A stretch of 64,000 nucleotides of DNA from Mesorhizobium kowhaii (GCF_003253745.1 NZ_MZXV01000027.1:248001-312000), one strand, 5' to 3'. Shown: positions 43,448 through 53,277, counted from the first letter of the stretch. Translations and numbers: made by a program. Notes: generated from the sequence alone by a model not told the origin.

Positions 43448-44437
43448 ATGACAGCCAATCGTTTCGCCACGCGCCTGAATTCCTTTGCCTCGCGGCCACA
43501 GGCCGAATGGCCCGACCTCACCGGCAAGCCGTCACTGATGCAGATGGCCGCGCGAGCCGCCAAGGTTGCCGGGTTGACCGACCTCGATCTGAATTTCCCC
43601 GACCATGTCAGCGAAAAACCTGCTGAAATCGCGCGGAGCCTTGGCGACCTTGGCCTCTCCATCAATGGCTTTGCCATGCGCTACTACTCCAATCCGGCCT
43701 TCAAGCTCGGTGCCTTCACCAATCCGGATCCGGCGGTGCGCCGCGAAGCGATCGACCTGACCAAGGCCGGCATCGACGCCGTGCGCGAGGCCGGCGCCAG
43801 CCTGATGACGCTGTGGCTCGGACAGGATGGCTTCGATTACGCCTTCCAGGCCGACTATGCGACACTCTGGCAACACGAAATAGAAGGAATTTGTGAAGTC
43901 GCGGCGCACGACCCCGACTGCCAGATCAGCCTGGAGTACAAGCCCAACGAGCCGCGCTCCTATAGCCTCATGCCGGATGCGGCGACGACCTTGCTGGCGA
44001 TCCGCGACGTCGGCCTGCCCAATCTCGGGGTCACGCTCGACTTCGCCCATGTGCTCTATGCCGACGAGCAGCCGGCCTTCGCCGCCGCCCTTGTGGCACG
44101 CCACAGCAAGCTGCTCGGCGTGCATCTCAATGACGGCTACGCCAAACGCGACGACGGCCTGATGGTCGGCGCCGTGCACACGCTGCAGACGATCGAACTG
44201 CTCCGCCAGATCCGCAAGGACGGCTACGCCGGCGCCATCTATTTCGACACCTTCCCCGACATGACCGGGCTCGATCCGGTGCACGAGTGCGAAGTCAACA
44301 TTGCCACCGTCAAGCGCATGCTGCGCGTCGTCGACCGGATCGATCAGGACAACCGCCTGTCCGCCGCTGTCGACCGCCAGGACGCGGTGACGTCGCAGGC
44401 CATCATCCAGGAAATCATGCTCGGTCCGGACAGCTGA
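43448..44437 (+). CDS. Sugar phosphate isomerase/epimerase (AP endonuclease 2-like TIM barrel)
   Basis: A 329-residue xylose-isomerase-like TIM-barrel protein. Metal-site residues are suggested by the Glu of QISLEYKPNEPRS, Asp and His in VTLDFAHVL, His and Asp in GVHLNDGYAKRDDGL, and the C-terminal IYFDTFPD. GAAGGG lies 6 nt before ATG 43448; earlier starts overlap the operator. Likely epimerase or isomerase of the imported sugar or its derivative. First gene of the operon with a ribose-type transporter, RpiR and PfkB proteins. Confidence 0.85.
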   Translation: MTANRFATRLNSFASRPQAEWPDLTGKPSLMQMAARAAKVAGLTDLDLNFPDHVSEKPAEIARSLGDLGLSINGFAMRYYSNPAFKLGAFTNPDPAVRREAIDLTKAGIDAVREAGASLMTLWLGQDGFDYAFQADYATLWQHEIEGICEVAAHDPDCQISLEYKPNEPRSYSLMPDAATTLLAIRDVGLPNLGVTLDFAHVLYADEQPAFAAALVARHSKLLGVHLNDGYAKRDDGLMVGAVHTLQTIELLRQIRKDGYAGAIYFDTFPDMTGLDPVHECEVNIATVKRMLRVVDRIDQDNRLSAAVDRQDAVTSQAIIQEIMLGPDS

Positions 44438-44498
44438 GGCGTCCGGGACAGCTGACGCGCCTGGACGCCACCACCGTTTTCAACAAGGGAGGAATACA

Positions 44499-45557
44499 AT
44501 GAAATTTCTGCTTGCCACCACCACCGCCGCGCTGATGGCACTATCGATCGGCTCAGCGTTTTCGGCCGATCTCGCGCCGCTCAATTCCGATACCGAGAAG
44601 GACCGCATCGACTGGTCGCAGGTCGAAGCCAAGTTCGGCGCATTGCCCAAGCTGCCCCAAGGCACCAAGGCCGGCGCCGTCTCCAAGACGCTGACCAATG
44701 AATACTGGCGCTCGCTCGGCGAGGGCTACAAGGCGTTCGGCGACAAGGTTGGCGTGCCCGTCGTCTATCAGGCGGCGCAGAGCGAAGGCGACCAGCTCGG
44801 CCAGCTCACCATCGCCGAAGGCCTGGTGACGCAAGGCTACAACGTGCTGCTCGTCTCGCCGCAGACGGACGCCAATCTGCAGCCGATCATGGAACAGGCC
44901 AAAGCCGCCAACGTGCCGGTCGTCAACGTCAACGACGCGGTCATCCCGCAAGCCGAGCACTATGTCGGCAATGTCCAGCGCGACAATGGCGTGCGCGTCG
45001 CCAAATGGTTCATCAAGAACCGTCCGAATGGCGGCAAGGTCGCCATCGTCGAGGGCCAGGCCGGCGTCTATGCCGCCGTCCAACGCACCGACGGCTTCAA
45101 GACCACCATTAGCGAGTCCGGCAAGTTCGAGGTCGTCGCCAGTGTTCCCGGCAACTGGGACCGCCAGACCTCCTATGACGCGGCCACCAACATCCTGCAG
45201 CAGCACCCCGACCTGATCGGCTTCTATGCCAACAATGACGGCATGGCGCTGGGCATCGTCGAGGCGGTCAAGGCCGCAGGCCTGCAGGACAAGGTTGCCG
45301 TGTTCGGCACTGACGGCATTTCCGACGCCTATGCCTCGATCCGTGCCGGCGAACTGACCGGCACGGTCGATAGTTTCCCGGTGCTGACCGGCGAGGTGGC
45401 GCTGGAAACGGCGCTGCGGCTGGTGGCGGGACAGAAGCTGCCGCGTGTCGTCGCCACGCCGCAGGCATTGATCACCAAGGACAACGCAGACCGCTATTCC
45501 GGCGCGGGTGACGCCGTGCGCAAGGCGCTTCTCGAGGACGCCGCGGCAGGCAACTAA
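44499..45557 (+). CDS. Ribose/simple-sugar-type ABC transporter substrate-binding protein
   Basis: A 352-residue periplasmic sugar-binding protein of family PBP1 (RbsB-like). Signal peptide is residues 1-23 (FLLATTTAALMALSIGSAFS). The core has LTNEYWRSLGEGYKAFGDKV, VLLVSPQTDANLQPIMEQAK and IGFYANNDGMALGIVEAVKA. The sugar is unknown. GGGAGGA lies 6 nt before ATG 44499. Confidence 0.92.
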   Translation: MKFLLATTTAALMALSIGSAFSADLAPLNSDTEKDRIDWSQVEAKFGALPKLPQGTKAGAVSKTLTNEYWRSLGEGYKAFGDKVGVPVVYQAAQSEGDQLGQLTIAEGLVTQGYNVLLVSPQTDANLQPIMEQAKAANVPVVNVNDAVIPQAEHYVGNVQRDNGVRVAKWFIKNRPNGGKVAIVEGQAGVYAAVQRTDGFKTTISESGKFEVVASVPGNWDRQTSYDAATNILQQHPDLIGFYANNDGMALGIVEAVKAAGLQDKVAVFGTDGISDAYASIRAGELTGTVDSFPVLTGEVALETALRLVAGQKLPRVVATPQALITKDNADRYSGAGDAVRKALLEDAAAGN

Positions 45558-45613
45558 AGGGCGGGGTGGCGGGTGCCAGCCCAAGGCTGGCACCCTGCCT
45601 GGAGAACGAACTG

Positions 45614-47131
45614 ATGTCTGTCCCCAGGCTGCAATTCGTGGGCATTTCCAAGCTGTTTCCGGCCGTACGGGCGCTCAGCGACGTGTCCTTCTCGGTCGGT
45701 GCCGGTGAAATTCACGGGCTGCTCGGCGAGAACGGCGCCGGCAAGTCGACGCTGCTGCGCATCCTGTCGGGCGTCTACAGGCCGACGGCGGGAAGCGTCC
45801 TTATCGACGGCAAGCCGGTCACACTAGCCAATCCGGTCGCGGCGCGCGCGGCGGGTGTGGCCATGATCCATCAGGAACTGCAGCAGGTGCCGCGCCTCAG
45901 CGTCGCCCAGAATATGTTTCTCGGCCATCCGCTGACGCGCGGCGGCATCTTCGTCGCCCGGCGAGAGCAGGAACGCCGTGCCGCCGAGGCTCTTGCCGCC
46001 ATCGATCCGTCCATCGATCCAGCGGCCCCCCTTGGCACGCTGAAGGTAGCGCAGCGACAGATCGTCGAGATCGCCCGCGCGCTGCTCGATCGCGCCCGCA
46101 TCGTCGCGATGGACGAGCCGACATCGAGCCTGACGCCGAGCGAATTCGAACGCCTCGCCGAAGTCATCACAGGGCTCGCGCGCGACGGCGTGGCGGTTGT
46201 CTATGTCTCGCACAAGCTGGACGAGGTGTTCGGCATCTGCCAGCGCGCCACCATCATGCGCGACGGTGTCGTTGTCGATTCCGTCGATCTGGCAAGCCTG
46301 TCGGAGAAAGCGGTCGTCGCGATGATGGTCGGCCGCGAATTGGCTCAGGAACACCATAACTCCCATGCCTCCGGCGAGGTCATGCTGAGCGTACGCGGCC
46401 TGGCCTCCGCGACGAAAGTCCGCGACGTTTCGTTCGACCTGCATCGCGGCGAGGTGCTCGGCATTGCCGGCCTGGTCGGATCCGGGCGCACCGAGTTGCT
46501 ACGGCTGCTGGCCGGCGTCGACCGCGCATCCGCTGGTACGATTGCAATCGACGGCAAGGCGACGCGATTTTCCAGCCCGCGCGATGCGATTGCCGCCGGC
46601 ATCGGCCTGGTACCGGAGGAGCGCAAGCGCGAGGGCATCGTGCCGCTGCGGTCGATCACTAGCAACATGGCATTGGCGTCGATGGGCGTGTTCGCGCCTC
46701 GCGGCGTCATCGATCACACCAGGCTGAAGCGGGTGGCAGCCGAGAAGATGAGCCGCGTCAATCTGCGCCCGTTCCTCCTCGACCGGCCGATCCGGCTGTT
46801 CAGCGGCGGCAACCAGCAGAAAGCGATCATCGGGCGCTGGCTGTCGGCGGGCACGCGCATTCTTTTGTTCGACGAGCCGACACGCGGCATCGATGTCGGC
46901 GCCAAGGCCGAAATCTATCATCTGATCGAGGAACTCGCAGCCGAGGGTCATTCGGTGATTGTCGTCTCCTCCGAGCTTCCCGAGGTGATCCGGCTTGCCG
47001 ACCGCGTGCTGGTCATGCGCGACGGCACGATCGCGGCCGAACTCGACAGGAACGACATCAGCGAACCGGCGATCGCGGCGCACGCCATCCCGCAAACGCA
47101 AACGCCGGCGGCACGGCCGGCAAGGCATTAG
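45614..47131 (+). CDS. Sugar ABC transporter ATP-binding protein (duplicated RbsA type)
   Basis: A 505-residue tandem ABC ATPase. The first domain has Walker A GENGAGKSTLLR and Walker B VAMDEPTSSLTPSE. The second domain has GLVGSGRTELLR as its altered Walker A, FSGGNQQKAIIGRWLSAG as signature and LLFDEPTRGIDVGAKAE as Walker B. The altered second P-loop is normal for RbsA-like proteins. ATG 45614 follows GGAG at 9 nt. Energises the transporter with the permease at 47141. Confidence 0.93.
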   Translation: MSVPRLQFVGISKLFPAVRALSDVSFSVGAGEIHGLLGENGAGKSTLLRILSGVYRPTAGSVLIDGKPVTLANPVAARAAGVAMIHQELQQVPRLSVAQNMFLGHPLTRGGIFVARREQERRAAEALAAIDPSIDPAAPLGTLKVAQRQIVEIARALLDRARIVAMDEPTSSLTPSEFERLAEVITGLARDGVAVVYVSHKLDEVFGICQRATIMRDGVVVDSVDLASLSEKAVVAMMVGRELAQEHHNSHASGEVMLSVRGLASATKVRDVSFDLHRGEVLGIAGLVGSGRTELLRLLAGVDRASAGTIAIDGKATRFSSPRDAIAAGIGLVPEERKREGIVPLRSITSNMALASMGVFAPRGVIDHTRLKRVAAEKMSRVNLRPFLLDRPIRLFSGGNQQKAIIGRWLSAGTRILLFDEPTRGIDVGAKAEIYHLIEELAAEGHSVIVVSSELPEVIRLADRVLVMRDGTIAAELDRNDISEPAIAAHAIPQTQTPAARPARH

Positions 47132-47140
47132 GTGACGGAT

Positions 47141-48109
47141 ATGTCGGATACCACTCTGGTGCAGCCACGGACCGAGTTCCTGCGCGGGTTCTCCATGCGC
47201 GACGCCGGCACGCTGATCGGCCTTGTCGTGATCCTGGTCGTGTTCGGCGCTCTGGTGCCCGGCTTCTTCGCCGAGCGCAACCTGATCAACATCCTGCAGC
47301 AGTCGAGCATCAACGCGTGCTTGGCGCTGGGCATGACGCTGGTCATCATCTCCGGCGGCATCGATCTGTCGGTCGGGCCGACGGCAGCCCTTTCGGCCGT
47401 CATCTCGGCCTCGATGCTGGTCGCCGGCGTGCCGTTTCCGCTCGCCATAGCCGCCGGCTTTGCCATTGGCCTCGCCTGCGGCCTCGTCAACGGCTTGCTC
47501 GTCGCCTATGTCGGGCTGCAGCCCTTCATCGTCACATTGGGAACGCTCAGCACCTACCGGGCGCTGGCGCTGATCTATACCGGCGGCAATCCGGTGCTCG
47601 GCCTGCCCACAAGCTTCCGCGCCATCTTCAACGGCTCGCTGTTCGGGCTGCCGCTGGCGGTCATCATCGTTGCCGGTGTGGCTGTCATCGCCTGGATCGT
47701 TTTGAAGAAGACGCCCTTCGGCGAATATCTGCTTGCCGTCGGCGGCAATGAGGAGGCCGCCTATATCGCCGGCGTGCCGATCGCCCGCACCAAGATCGCC
47801 GCCTACATGATCTCAGGCCTGCTGGCGGCCCTTGCCGCGCAGATCCTGGTTGGCCGGCTGGGCGCCGCCGAGCCCATCCTCGGCAATCTCTGGGAACTCG
47901 ACGCCATTGCCGCGGCGGCCATCGGTGGCGCCTCGCTGATGGGCGGCAAGGGCAGCGTCGTCGGCACCATTCTGGGCGCCGTCATCCTCGGCGCCATGCG
48001 CAACGGTTTGACGCTGATGAACGTGCAGTCCTTCTATCAGCTTCTGGCAACTGGTCTTATAATCCTCGCCGCGATGCTTATTGATCGTGTGACGAGGGGG
48101 CGTGGATGA
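47141..48109 (+). CDS. Sugar ABC transporter permease (RbsC type)
   Basis: A 322-residue branched permease with eight or more helices. LALGMTLVIISGGIDLSVGP is the family hallmark, with AAAAIGGASLMGGKGSVVGT near the end. ATG 47141 has AGGTGACGGAT upstream; GTG 47132 directly after the ATPase stop is possible. Its stop overlaps the RpiR start (ATGA). Confidence 0.92.
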   Translation: MSDTTLVQPRTEFLRGFSMRDAGTLIGLVVILVVFGALVPGFFAERNLINILQQSSINACLALGMTLVIISGGIDLSVGPTAALSAVISASMLVAGVPFPLAIAAGFAIGLACGLVNGLLVAYVGLQPFIVTLGTLSTYRALALIYTGGNPVLGLPTSFRAIFNGSLFGLPLAVIIVAGVAVIAWIVLKKTPFGEYLLAVGGNEEAAYIAGVPIARTKIAAYMISGLLAALAAQILVGRLGAAEPILGNLWELDAIAAAAIGGASLMGGKGSVVGTILGAVILGAMRNGLTLMNVQSFYQLLATGLIILAAMLIDRVTRGRG

Positions 48110-48981
48110 CCTTGAGCGGGCTGGACCTGAAAGCGGTAGGACCGCGCATCCGCATGATGATGCCGCATCTCACCCCGCTGGAGGCGAAGGTGGTGGAAAC
48201 CGTCTTTGGCCGGCGCGGCTTTGACGAGAGCATTCCGCTGAAGCAGATCGCCGAGGAATCCGGTGTATCCGAGGCGATGGTGGTCAAGATCGCCAAGAAG
48301 CTCGGCTTCTCCGGCTATCGCGACTTCCGCACCGCCGTCTATGAATACAGCCGCCTGCCGACCGCGGAGATGCACCAGGAACTGTCGTCGGACGACAGTT
48401 CGGCCGAGATCGTGCAAAAAGTGTTCCGCACCTCCATCCAGGCGCTGGAGGAGACGCTGGCCATCCTCGATATCGAGGATTTCGACCGCGCCGCCGATCT
48501 TCTGTACCGCGCCGGAAATCGTGACTTCTACGGCGTCGGCGGTTCGGCGCAGATCGCGCGCGACGTCTCGCACAAATTCCTGCGCATCGGCATCCGCACG
48601 AACGTCTTTGACGACTCGCACATGATGCTGATGTCGGCCTCACTGCTCGGCCCAGACGACATCGCCGTCGGCTTCTCGCATTCCGGCAATACGTCAGCCG
48701 TCATTGATGCCATCCAGCTGGCCCGCAAGAACGGTGCCCGCACACTGGCCATCACCAATTACGACACTTCGCCGCTGGCCGCAGTCGCCGACATTGTGCT
48801 GTGCTCCACCGCGCAGGGCTCGCCGCTGATGGGGGAGAACGCGGCGGCGCGCATTGCCCAGCTCAACATTCTCGACGCGCTGTTCGTGGCGGTGGCGCAG
48901 CGCGACTACCAGGCGGCGGAGCGCAATCTCGGCCGCACCATGTCGGCGGTTGCATCGAAACGAAAAGATCGGGGCTCATGA
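48106..48981 (+). CDS. RpiR/MurR-family transcriptional regulator
   Basis: A 291-residue regulator. The N-terminal helix-turn-helix (IPLKQIAEESGVSEAMVVKIAKKLGFSG split as IPLKQIAEESGVSEAMVV and KIAKKLGFSGYRDF) is followed by a SIS domain. That domain has FYGVGGSAQIARDVSHKFL and GFSHSGNTSAVIDAIQLARK, which binds sugar phosphates. It overlaps the permease stop and the kinase start by four bases each, so it is fully embedded in the operon. Likely repressor sensing a phosphorylated sugar, acting at 43393-43428. Confidence 0.9.
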   Translation: MTLSGLDLKAVGPRIRMMMPHLTPLEAKVVETVFGRRGFDESIPLKQIAEESGVSEAMVVKIAKKLGFSGYRDFRTAVYEYSRLPTAEMHQELSSDDSSAEIVQKVFRTSIQALEETLAILDIEDFDRAADLLYRAGNRDFYGVGGSAQIARDVSHKFLRIGIRTNVFDDSHMMLMSASLLGPDDIAVGFSHSGNTSAVIDAIQLARKNGARTLAITNYDTSPLAAVADIVLCSTAQGSPLMGENAAARIAQLNILDALFVAVAQRDYQAAERNLGRTMSAVASKRKDRGS

Positions 48982-49871
48982 GCACAACGCCGCTGGTCAC
49001 CGTGTTCGGCAGCCTGCACTATGACATCATGGTCGACGCCCCCGGCCGCCCGCGCAAGGGCGAAACGGTGACCGGCTATGCCTGGCACCCGAAATGCGGC
49101 GGCAAGGGCGGCAACCAGGCGGTGTCAGTGGCAAGAGCCGGTATGCGCGCGGCAATGATCGGCGCCGTCGGCGACGACGATTTTGGCACGGCGCTGCTGG
49201 CCAATCTCGATCGCGCCGGTGTCGACCGCCGCTTCGTTCGCGTAGTGCCGGGCGCCGGGTCCGGCATGAGCGTGGCGATCTTCGACGAAGGCGGCGACTA
49301 TGGCGCGGTGATCGTCTCCGGCAGCAATTTGACGCTGGGCGACAAGGACATCGCGGCTGCCTCCGATGCGGTGGCACAAACTTCCGTGCTGCTCTTGCAG
49401 AACGAGGTACCGGAAGCCGCCAACATCGCCGTTGCACGCGCAGTGAAAAGACATGGCGGCCGCGTCCTGCTCAATGCCGCCCCCGCGCGCAAACTCTCCG
49501 GCGAGTTGATCGCGCTCGTCGATATCCTGGTGGTCAACGCCATCGAGGCGGAATTCCTGGCCGGCCTGGCGGTGGTCGAAACACTGGACGGTGCCGCGCA
49601 AGCGGCGCGGCTTCTGGTCGATCTCTGCCCGACAGCAATCGTTACGGCGGGCGGCGAGGGCGTCGCTTGCTGCGACCGGACCGGTGTGGCCTTCGCGTTG
49701 CCGGCCATCCCGGTCAAGGTCGTCAGCACGCATGGTGCGGGCGACGAATTCGTCGGCGCGCTGGCCGCGGCGCTTGCCCGTGGCGAGGCCATGCGGGCCG
49801 CCGTCACCGCGGCCAACGCCGCTTCGGCCTTGCTGGTTTCGACACCCGAGGCTGAGCGCGACGGCATCTGA
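48978..49871 (+). CDS. PfkB-family sugar kinase (ribokinase-like)
   Basis: A 297-residue PfkB kinase. The N-terminal VFGSLHYDIMVDAPGRPRKG and CGGKGGNQAVSVARAG bind the sugar. The C-terminal STHGAGDEFVGALAAAL has the catalytic Asp and the anion hole GAGD. Last gene of the operon. It would phosphorylate the imported sugar or its isomerised product with ATP. ATG overlaps the RpiR stop. Confidence 0.9.
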   Translation: MSTTPLVTVFGSLHYDIMVDAPGRPRKGETVTGYAWHPKCGGKGGNQAVSVARAGMRAAMIGAVGDDDFGTALLANLDRAGVDRRFVRVVPGAGSGMSVAIFDEGGDYGAVIVSGSNLTLGDKDIAAASDAVAQTSVLLLQNEVPEAANIAVARAVKRHGGRVLLNAAPARKLSGELIALVDILVVNAIEAEFLAGLAVVETLDGAAQAARLLVDLCPTAIVTAGGEGVACCDRTGVAFALPAIPVKVVSTHGAGDEFVGALAAALARGEAMRAAVTAANAASALLVSTPEAERDGI

Positions 49872-49987
49872 TATCTCGGCTCTGGAGGAGCACTTTCCAT
49901 CTTGCCAAACGGCAGCAGCTGCCGCCCATCCTTGCGGCTTCGCCCGAATTCCGCTAAGGCGCGCCTTTGTCGCCGGGGAGCAAGGAC

Positions 49988-50485
49988 TTGGACGATCAAC
50001 GCGCCGACGTCGCCATCATCATGGGCAGCCAGTCCGACTGGGCGACCATGCGCCATGCGGCCGAAACGCTGGAGGCACTGGGCATTCCGCACACGCGGCT
50101 GATCGTCTCCGCGCATCGCACACCGGACCGGCTCTATGATTTCGCGAAGGGCGCCAAGGCTGCCGGCTACAAGGTGATCATCGCCGGCGCCGGCGGCGCG
50201 GCGCACCTGCCCGGCATGACAGCGGCGATGACGCCGCTGCCAGTGTTCGGCGTGCCGGTGGAATCGAAGGCGCTTTCCGGGCAGGATTCACTGCTCTCCA
50301 TCGTCCAGATGCCGGCCGGCATTCCCGTCGGAACCCTGGCCATCGGCAAGGCCGGTGCGGCCAACGCTGCACTTCTGGCTGCCGCCGTGCTGGCGCTCTA
50401 CGACGACAAGCTTGCCACGCGGCTGGATGCCTGGCGCGCCTCGCAGACCGCCAAGGTCGCCACCGAACCGACGGACACGCCGTGA
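49988..50485 (+). CDS. purE: N5-carboxyaminoimidazole ribonucleotide mutase
   Basis: A 165-residue class I PurE. The phosphate-binding [38 protein letters not shown] and [14 protein letters not shown] segments are the family core. It converts N5-CAIR to CAIR in purine synthesis. No ATG is available; TTG 49988 with GGGGAG upstream is preferred to TTG 49967. Its stop overlaps the purK start. Confidence 0.95.
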   Translation: MDDQRADVAIIMGSQSDWATMRHAAETLEALGIPHTRLIVSAHRTPDRLYDFAKGAKAAGYKVIIAGAGGAAHLPGMTAAMTPLPVFGVPVESKALSGQDSLLSIVQMPAGIPVGTLAIGKAGAANAALLAAAVLALYDDKLATRLDAWRASQTAKVATEPTDTP

Positions 50486-51558
50486 GCCTGCCCGCCGGAT
50501 CGACCATCGGCATCATTGGCGGCGGCCAGCTCGGCCGTATGCTGGCGATGGCCGCCGCACGCCTCGGCTACCGCATGGTGGTGCTGGAGCCGCAGCCGGA
50601 TTGCCCGGCAGCACAGGTCGCCAACCGGCAGATAACAGCCGCCTATGACGACCCGGCGGCTCTTGCCGAACTGGCGGCGGCGAGTTCCGTCGTCACCTAC
50701 GAATTCGAGAACGTGCCGGTCGCGGCCGCCAGCGCGCTTGCCGCCAAGGTTCCGGTCTATCCGCCGGCGCGAGCGCTTGATGTGGCGCAGGACCGGGTAA
50801 GCGAGAAGACATTCCTCAATGGCATCGGCATTGCGACCGCGGATTTCCGCCCGGTCGATAATGACGATGAGCTGACGGCGGCGCTGAACACGTTCGGCGG
50901 CAGCGGCATCCTGAAGACGCGGCGCATGGGCTATGACGGCAAGGGCCAGCGCGTCTTCCGCAACATGGAGGCGGGCGGCTTTGCAGGGATCTGCGAGGCG
51001 ATGGGCAATGTGCCGCTGATCCTGGAAAGCTTCGTGCCGTTCGAGCGCGAGATTTCGGTGATCGCGGCGCGTGGGCTGGACGGCGCGGTTGCCGCCTACG
51101 ATCCGGCCGAGAATGTCCACCGCAACGGCATTCTCCACACATCGACCTTGCCGGCCGCCATTGTGCCGGAGACGGCCGCAGCGGCACAGGCGGCAGCATC
51201 GAAGATATTGTCGGCGCTCGACTATGTCGGCGTCATCGGCGTCGAGTTCTTCGTGCTGGCCGACGGTTCGTTGCTGGCCAACGAGATCGCGCCGCGCGTG
51301 CACAATTCCGGCCACTGGACCGAAGCCGCCTGCATCGTTTCGCAGTTCGAGCAGCATATCCGCGCCGTGGCGGGCCTGCCGCTGGGAGACCCGAAACGCC
51401 ATTTTGACTGCGTGATGGAAAACCTGATCGGCGACGATGTGCTGCGTGTCGCAGAACTGCTCGCCGAGCCGGATCTGATGCTGCATCTCTACGGCAAGGC
51501 CGAGGCACGCCCCGGCCGCAAGATGGGCCATTTCACCCGGGTCAGGCGTCGCGCCTGA
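50482..51558 (+). CDS. purK: N5-carboxyaminoimidazole ribonucleotide synthase
   Basis: A 358-residue ATP-grasp enzyme making N5-CAIR from AIR, bicarbonate and [23 protein letters not shown] opens the pre-ATP-grasp domain. The ATP site is [12 protein letters not shown] and [43 protein letters not shown] is the catalytic end, given here in parts as [19 protein letters not shown] 50482 overlaps the purE TGA by three bases, as usual for purEK. Confidence 0.95.
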   Translation: MSLPAGSTIGIIGGGQLGRMLAMAAARLGYRMVVLEPQPDCPAAQVANRQITAAYDDPAALAELAAASSVVTYEFENVPVAAASALAAKVPVYPPARALDVAQDRVSEKTFLNGIGIATADFRPVDNDDELTAALNTFGGSGILKTRRMGYDGKGQRVFRNMEAGGFAGICEAMGNVPLILESFVPFEREISVIAARGLDGAVAAYDPAENVHRNGILHTSTLPAAIVPETAAAAQAAASKILSALDYVGVIGVEFFVLADGSLLANEIAPRVHNSGHWTEAACIVSQFEQHIRAVAGLPLGDPKRHFDCVMENLIGDDVLRVAELLAEPDLMLHLYGKAEARPGRKMGHFTRVRRRA

Positions 51559-51573
51559 CCTGAGAAGCGCGCT

Positions 51574-52002
51574 TTATTGCACCTCGTCGCCCTCGTCCTC
51601 GTCAGGACTGGCGCAACTCGCATCACCCTCCTCGCAATTGGCCGCGGCCGTGAGCTGCTTGGTGCGGTCATTGGTCAGCCTGGTCAGGCATTGCGAAACT
51701 TCCATCGGATGGATCGAGCCGCCCTCGCTGGCCGCGGTGGAATGAGCGCATTCGGCGTCGCGAAAGGTGATCCAGGCCCGTTGCGCCGCCTGCAGCAATT
51801 TCCTGCTGTCGGCATCATCCGAGCTGATGAGGTCCTGGTAGGCCTTGTTGAGCCTGGCGTCGGCGGCCTGGTAGTCCTCGCCGGCACAGATGTTCATCAT
51901 CTGCTGGCTGTCGTCGCTGCGGTCGCATTCCTGCGCCCGGGCATCCGAAGCTCCCGCCAGCAAGACAAGGCAGGCGGACAGGAAAATTCGGCGCATATTC
52001 AT
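51574..52002 (-). CDS. Secreted DUF1311 (LprI-like) protein
   Basis: A 142-residue secreted protein with signal peptide IFLSACLVLLAGASDARAQ. The DUF1311 domain has four cysteines: QECDRSDDSQ, MNICAGEDYQAADARLNKAY, RDAECAHSTA and VSQCLTRLTNDRTKQL. Members include lysozyme inhibitor LprI. Starts at ATG 52002 or ATG 51996 (GGGG 6 nt upstream). The last 20 residues are acidic. Convergent with purK, 15 bp apart. Confidence 0.82.
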   Translation of the reverse strand: MNMRRIFLSACLVLLAGASDARAQECDRSDDSQQMMNICAGEDYQAADARLNKAYQDLISSDDADSRKLLQAAQRAWITFRDAECAHSTAASEGGSIHPMEVSQCLTRLTNDRTKQLTAAANCEEGDASCASPDEDEGDEVQ

Positions 52003-52126
52003 CCCCAAATCCCTTCATGGCGGCCGTATCATCCCAGCCGGCCAGAGGCCGCGCAATGCCGCAAGGCCGACATGGCCGATATTTGATGATATGGAAGGTT
52101 CGCCCTGTTATGGAGCACGCTTGCGG

Positions 52127-52155
52127 TTGACACGGACAAGGCTCCTCGTTTATGA
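52127..52155 (+). promoter_or_regulatory. Sigma-70-type promoter of rpmJ
   Basis: TTGACA (52127-52132), a 17-bp spacer, and TTATGA (52150-52155), about 82 bp before the rpmJ start. Consensus -35 and ideal spacing. Confidence 0.7.
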
Positions 52156-52170
52156 GCCACCCACAGTTCA

Positions 52171-52194
52171 AAGGCGCGTCTTCTGGCGCGCCTT
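52171..52194 (+). promoter_or_regulatory. Hairpin in the rpmJ leader
   Basis: AAGGCGCG (52171-52178) and CGCGCCTT (52187-52194) pair perfectly over 8 bp with an 8-nt loop, then AAAAATTCG. It lies between the promoter and ATG 52237 and would be in the mRNA. No T-run, so not a standard terminator. Confidence 0.5.
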
Positions 52195-52236
52195 AAAAAT
52201 TCGACCCGGACCGGGTCCACACCGACAGGCAAGACC

Positions 52237-52362
52237 ATGAAGATCAAGAATTCGCTCAAGGCGCTGAAGGCGCGTCACCGCGACAACCAGCTGGTTCGCC
52301 GCAAGGGCCGCGTCTACATCATCAACAAGACCGCCCCGCGCTACAAGGCACGCCAGGGCTGA
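52237..52362 (+). CDS. rpmJ: 50S ribosomal protein L36
   Basis: A 41-residue L36: [41 protein letters not shown]. It is the cysteine-free alphaproteobacterial type, without zinc ligands. ATG follows AGGCAAGACC. It has its own promoter and leader hairpin. Confidence 0.95.
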   Translation: MKIKNSLKALKARHRDNQLVRRKGRVYIINKTAPRYKARQG

Positions 52363-52475
52363 GTTTTCGGCCGGAGGCGTGTTGCCTCCGCCCAATTGAT
52401 GCTTGTTGCCGGCCCTGCCGGCCTTTCACGCCAAATTCAGTTTGACGTTCCGCCGCCCGGGACTAGAGTCCGGCG

Positions 52476-53081
52476 ATGCGGATTCTCTTTGCATTTTTAA
52501 CAGCCTTGCTTCTTTCCGGCGCCATGTCCTTGCCGGCTCGGGCGGATGACGCTGTCGCACCGCCAGCCGCTTCGGACGCGCCGCCGGTGGCAACGACGAA
52601 GCAAGCCCGCCTCGACCAGCTGTTCAGCGACTTGAAGCGCGAGCGCAACGAAAAGGCGGCCGAGCGCATTGCCGGCAACATCTGGAACGAGTGGTCCCAA
52701 TCCGGCAGCGCCTCGATCGACCTGATGATGCAGTGGTCGCAAAAGGCCCTAGAGGGCCAGAAGTTCGACGTCGCACTCGATTTCCTCGACCAGGTGGTGA
52801 CCCTGCAGCCGACCTACGCCGAAGGCTGGAACCGGCGTGCCACCGTGCATTTCATGATGAAGAACTACGGCAAGTCGATGTCCGACATCGACCATACGCT
52901 GCAGCTCGAGCCGCGCCATTTCGGTGCGCTGTCCGGCCTGGCGCAGATCATGGCCTTGACCGGTCACAAGCAATCGGCGCTCGAGGCCTGGCAGAAGGTG
53001 CTGGCCATCTATCCGATGATGCGCAGCGCCCAGGACCAGGTCGCCACGATTTCGGAAGAGCTTGCCGGCGAAGGCATTTGA
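52476..53081 (+). CDS. Exported tetratricopeptide-repeat protein
   Basis: A 201-residue protein. Signal peptide about residues 1-23 (LFAFLTALLLSGAMSLPARA). The mature part has TPR-like pairs: KFDVALDFLDQVVTLQPTYAEGWNRRA is one unit (shown as FDVALDFLDQVVTLQPTYAE and GWNRRATV), then YGKSMSDIDHTLQLEPRHFG and KQSALEAWQKVLAIYPMM. Probably a periplasmic protein-interaction scaffold; partner unknown. No good ribosome site before ATG 52476. Downstream comes RIME-like copy 2. Confidence 0.82.
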   Translation: MRILFAFLTALLLSGAMSLPARADDAVAPPAASDAPPVATTKQARLDQLFSDLKRERNEKAAERIAGNIWNEWSQSGSASIDLMMQWSQKALEGQKFDVALDFLDQVVTLQPTYAEGWNRRATVHFMMKNYGKSMSDIDHTLQLEPRHFGALSGLAQIMALTGHKQSALEAWQKVLAIYPMMRSAQDQVATISEELAGEGI

Positions 53082-53109
53082 TGCTCCCGATCTCCCGCAG
53101 GGGTATGCT

Positions 53110-53233
53110 GAGATTCAGGTCAGGCGGAGCCGAGAATGGCGGTGTCCGAGAACCGGAGCGGAGCGTACTTTTGGGTACGTGAGCACCGGAAGCACAGGAC
53201 GCCACCGTTCGCAGGCCGGCCTCACCTGAATAT
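53110..53233. repeat. RIME-like 124-bp intergenic repeat, copy 2
   Basis: Same length, ends and order as the element at 7460-7583: GATTCAGGT at the left, CACCTGAATATC at the right, and CCGAGAACCGGAGCGGAGCG in the middle. The central palindrome here is CGTAC-TTTTGG-GTACG: the stem is kept while the loop differs from copy 1. The rest of the short gap to 53278 holds nothing else. Confidence 0.8.
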
Positions 53234-53277
53234 CAGGCATACCCAGAACTAATTCCGCTCCAGCCCGTATTCCCCGC

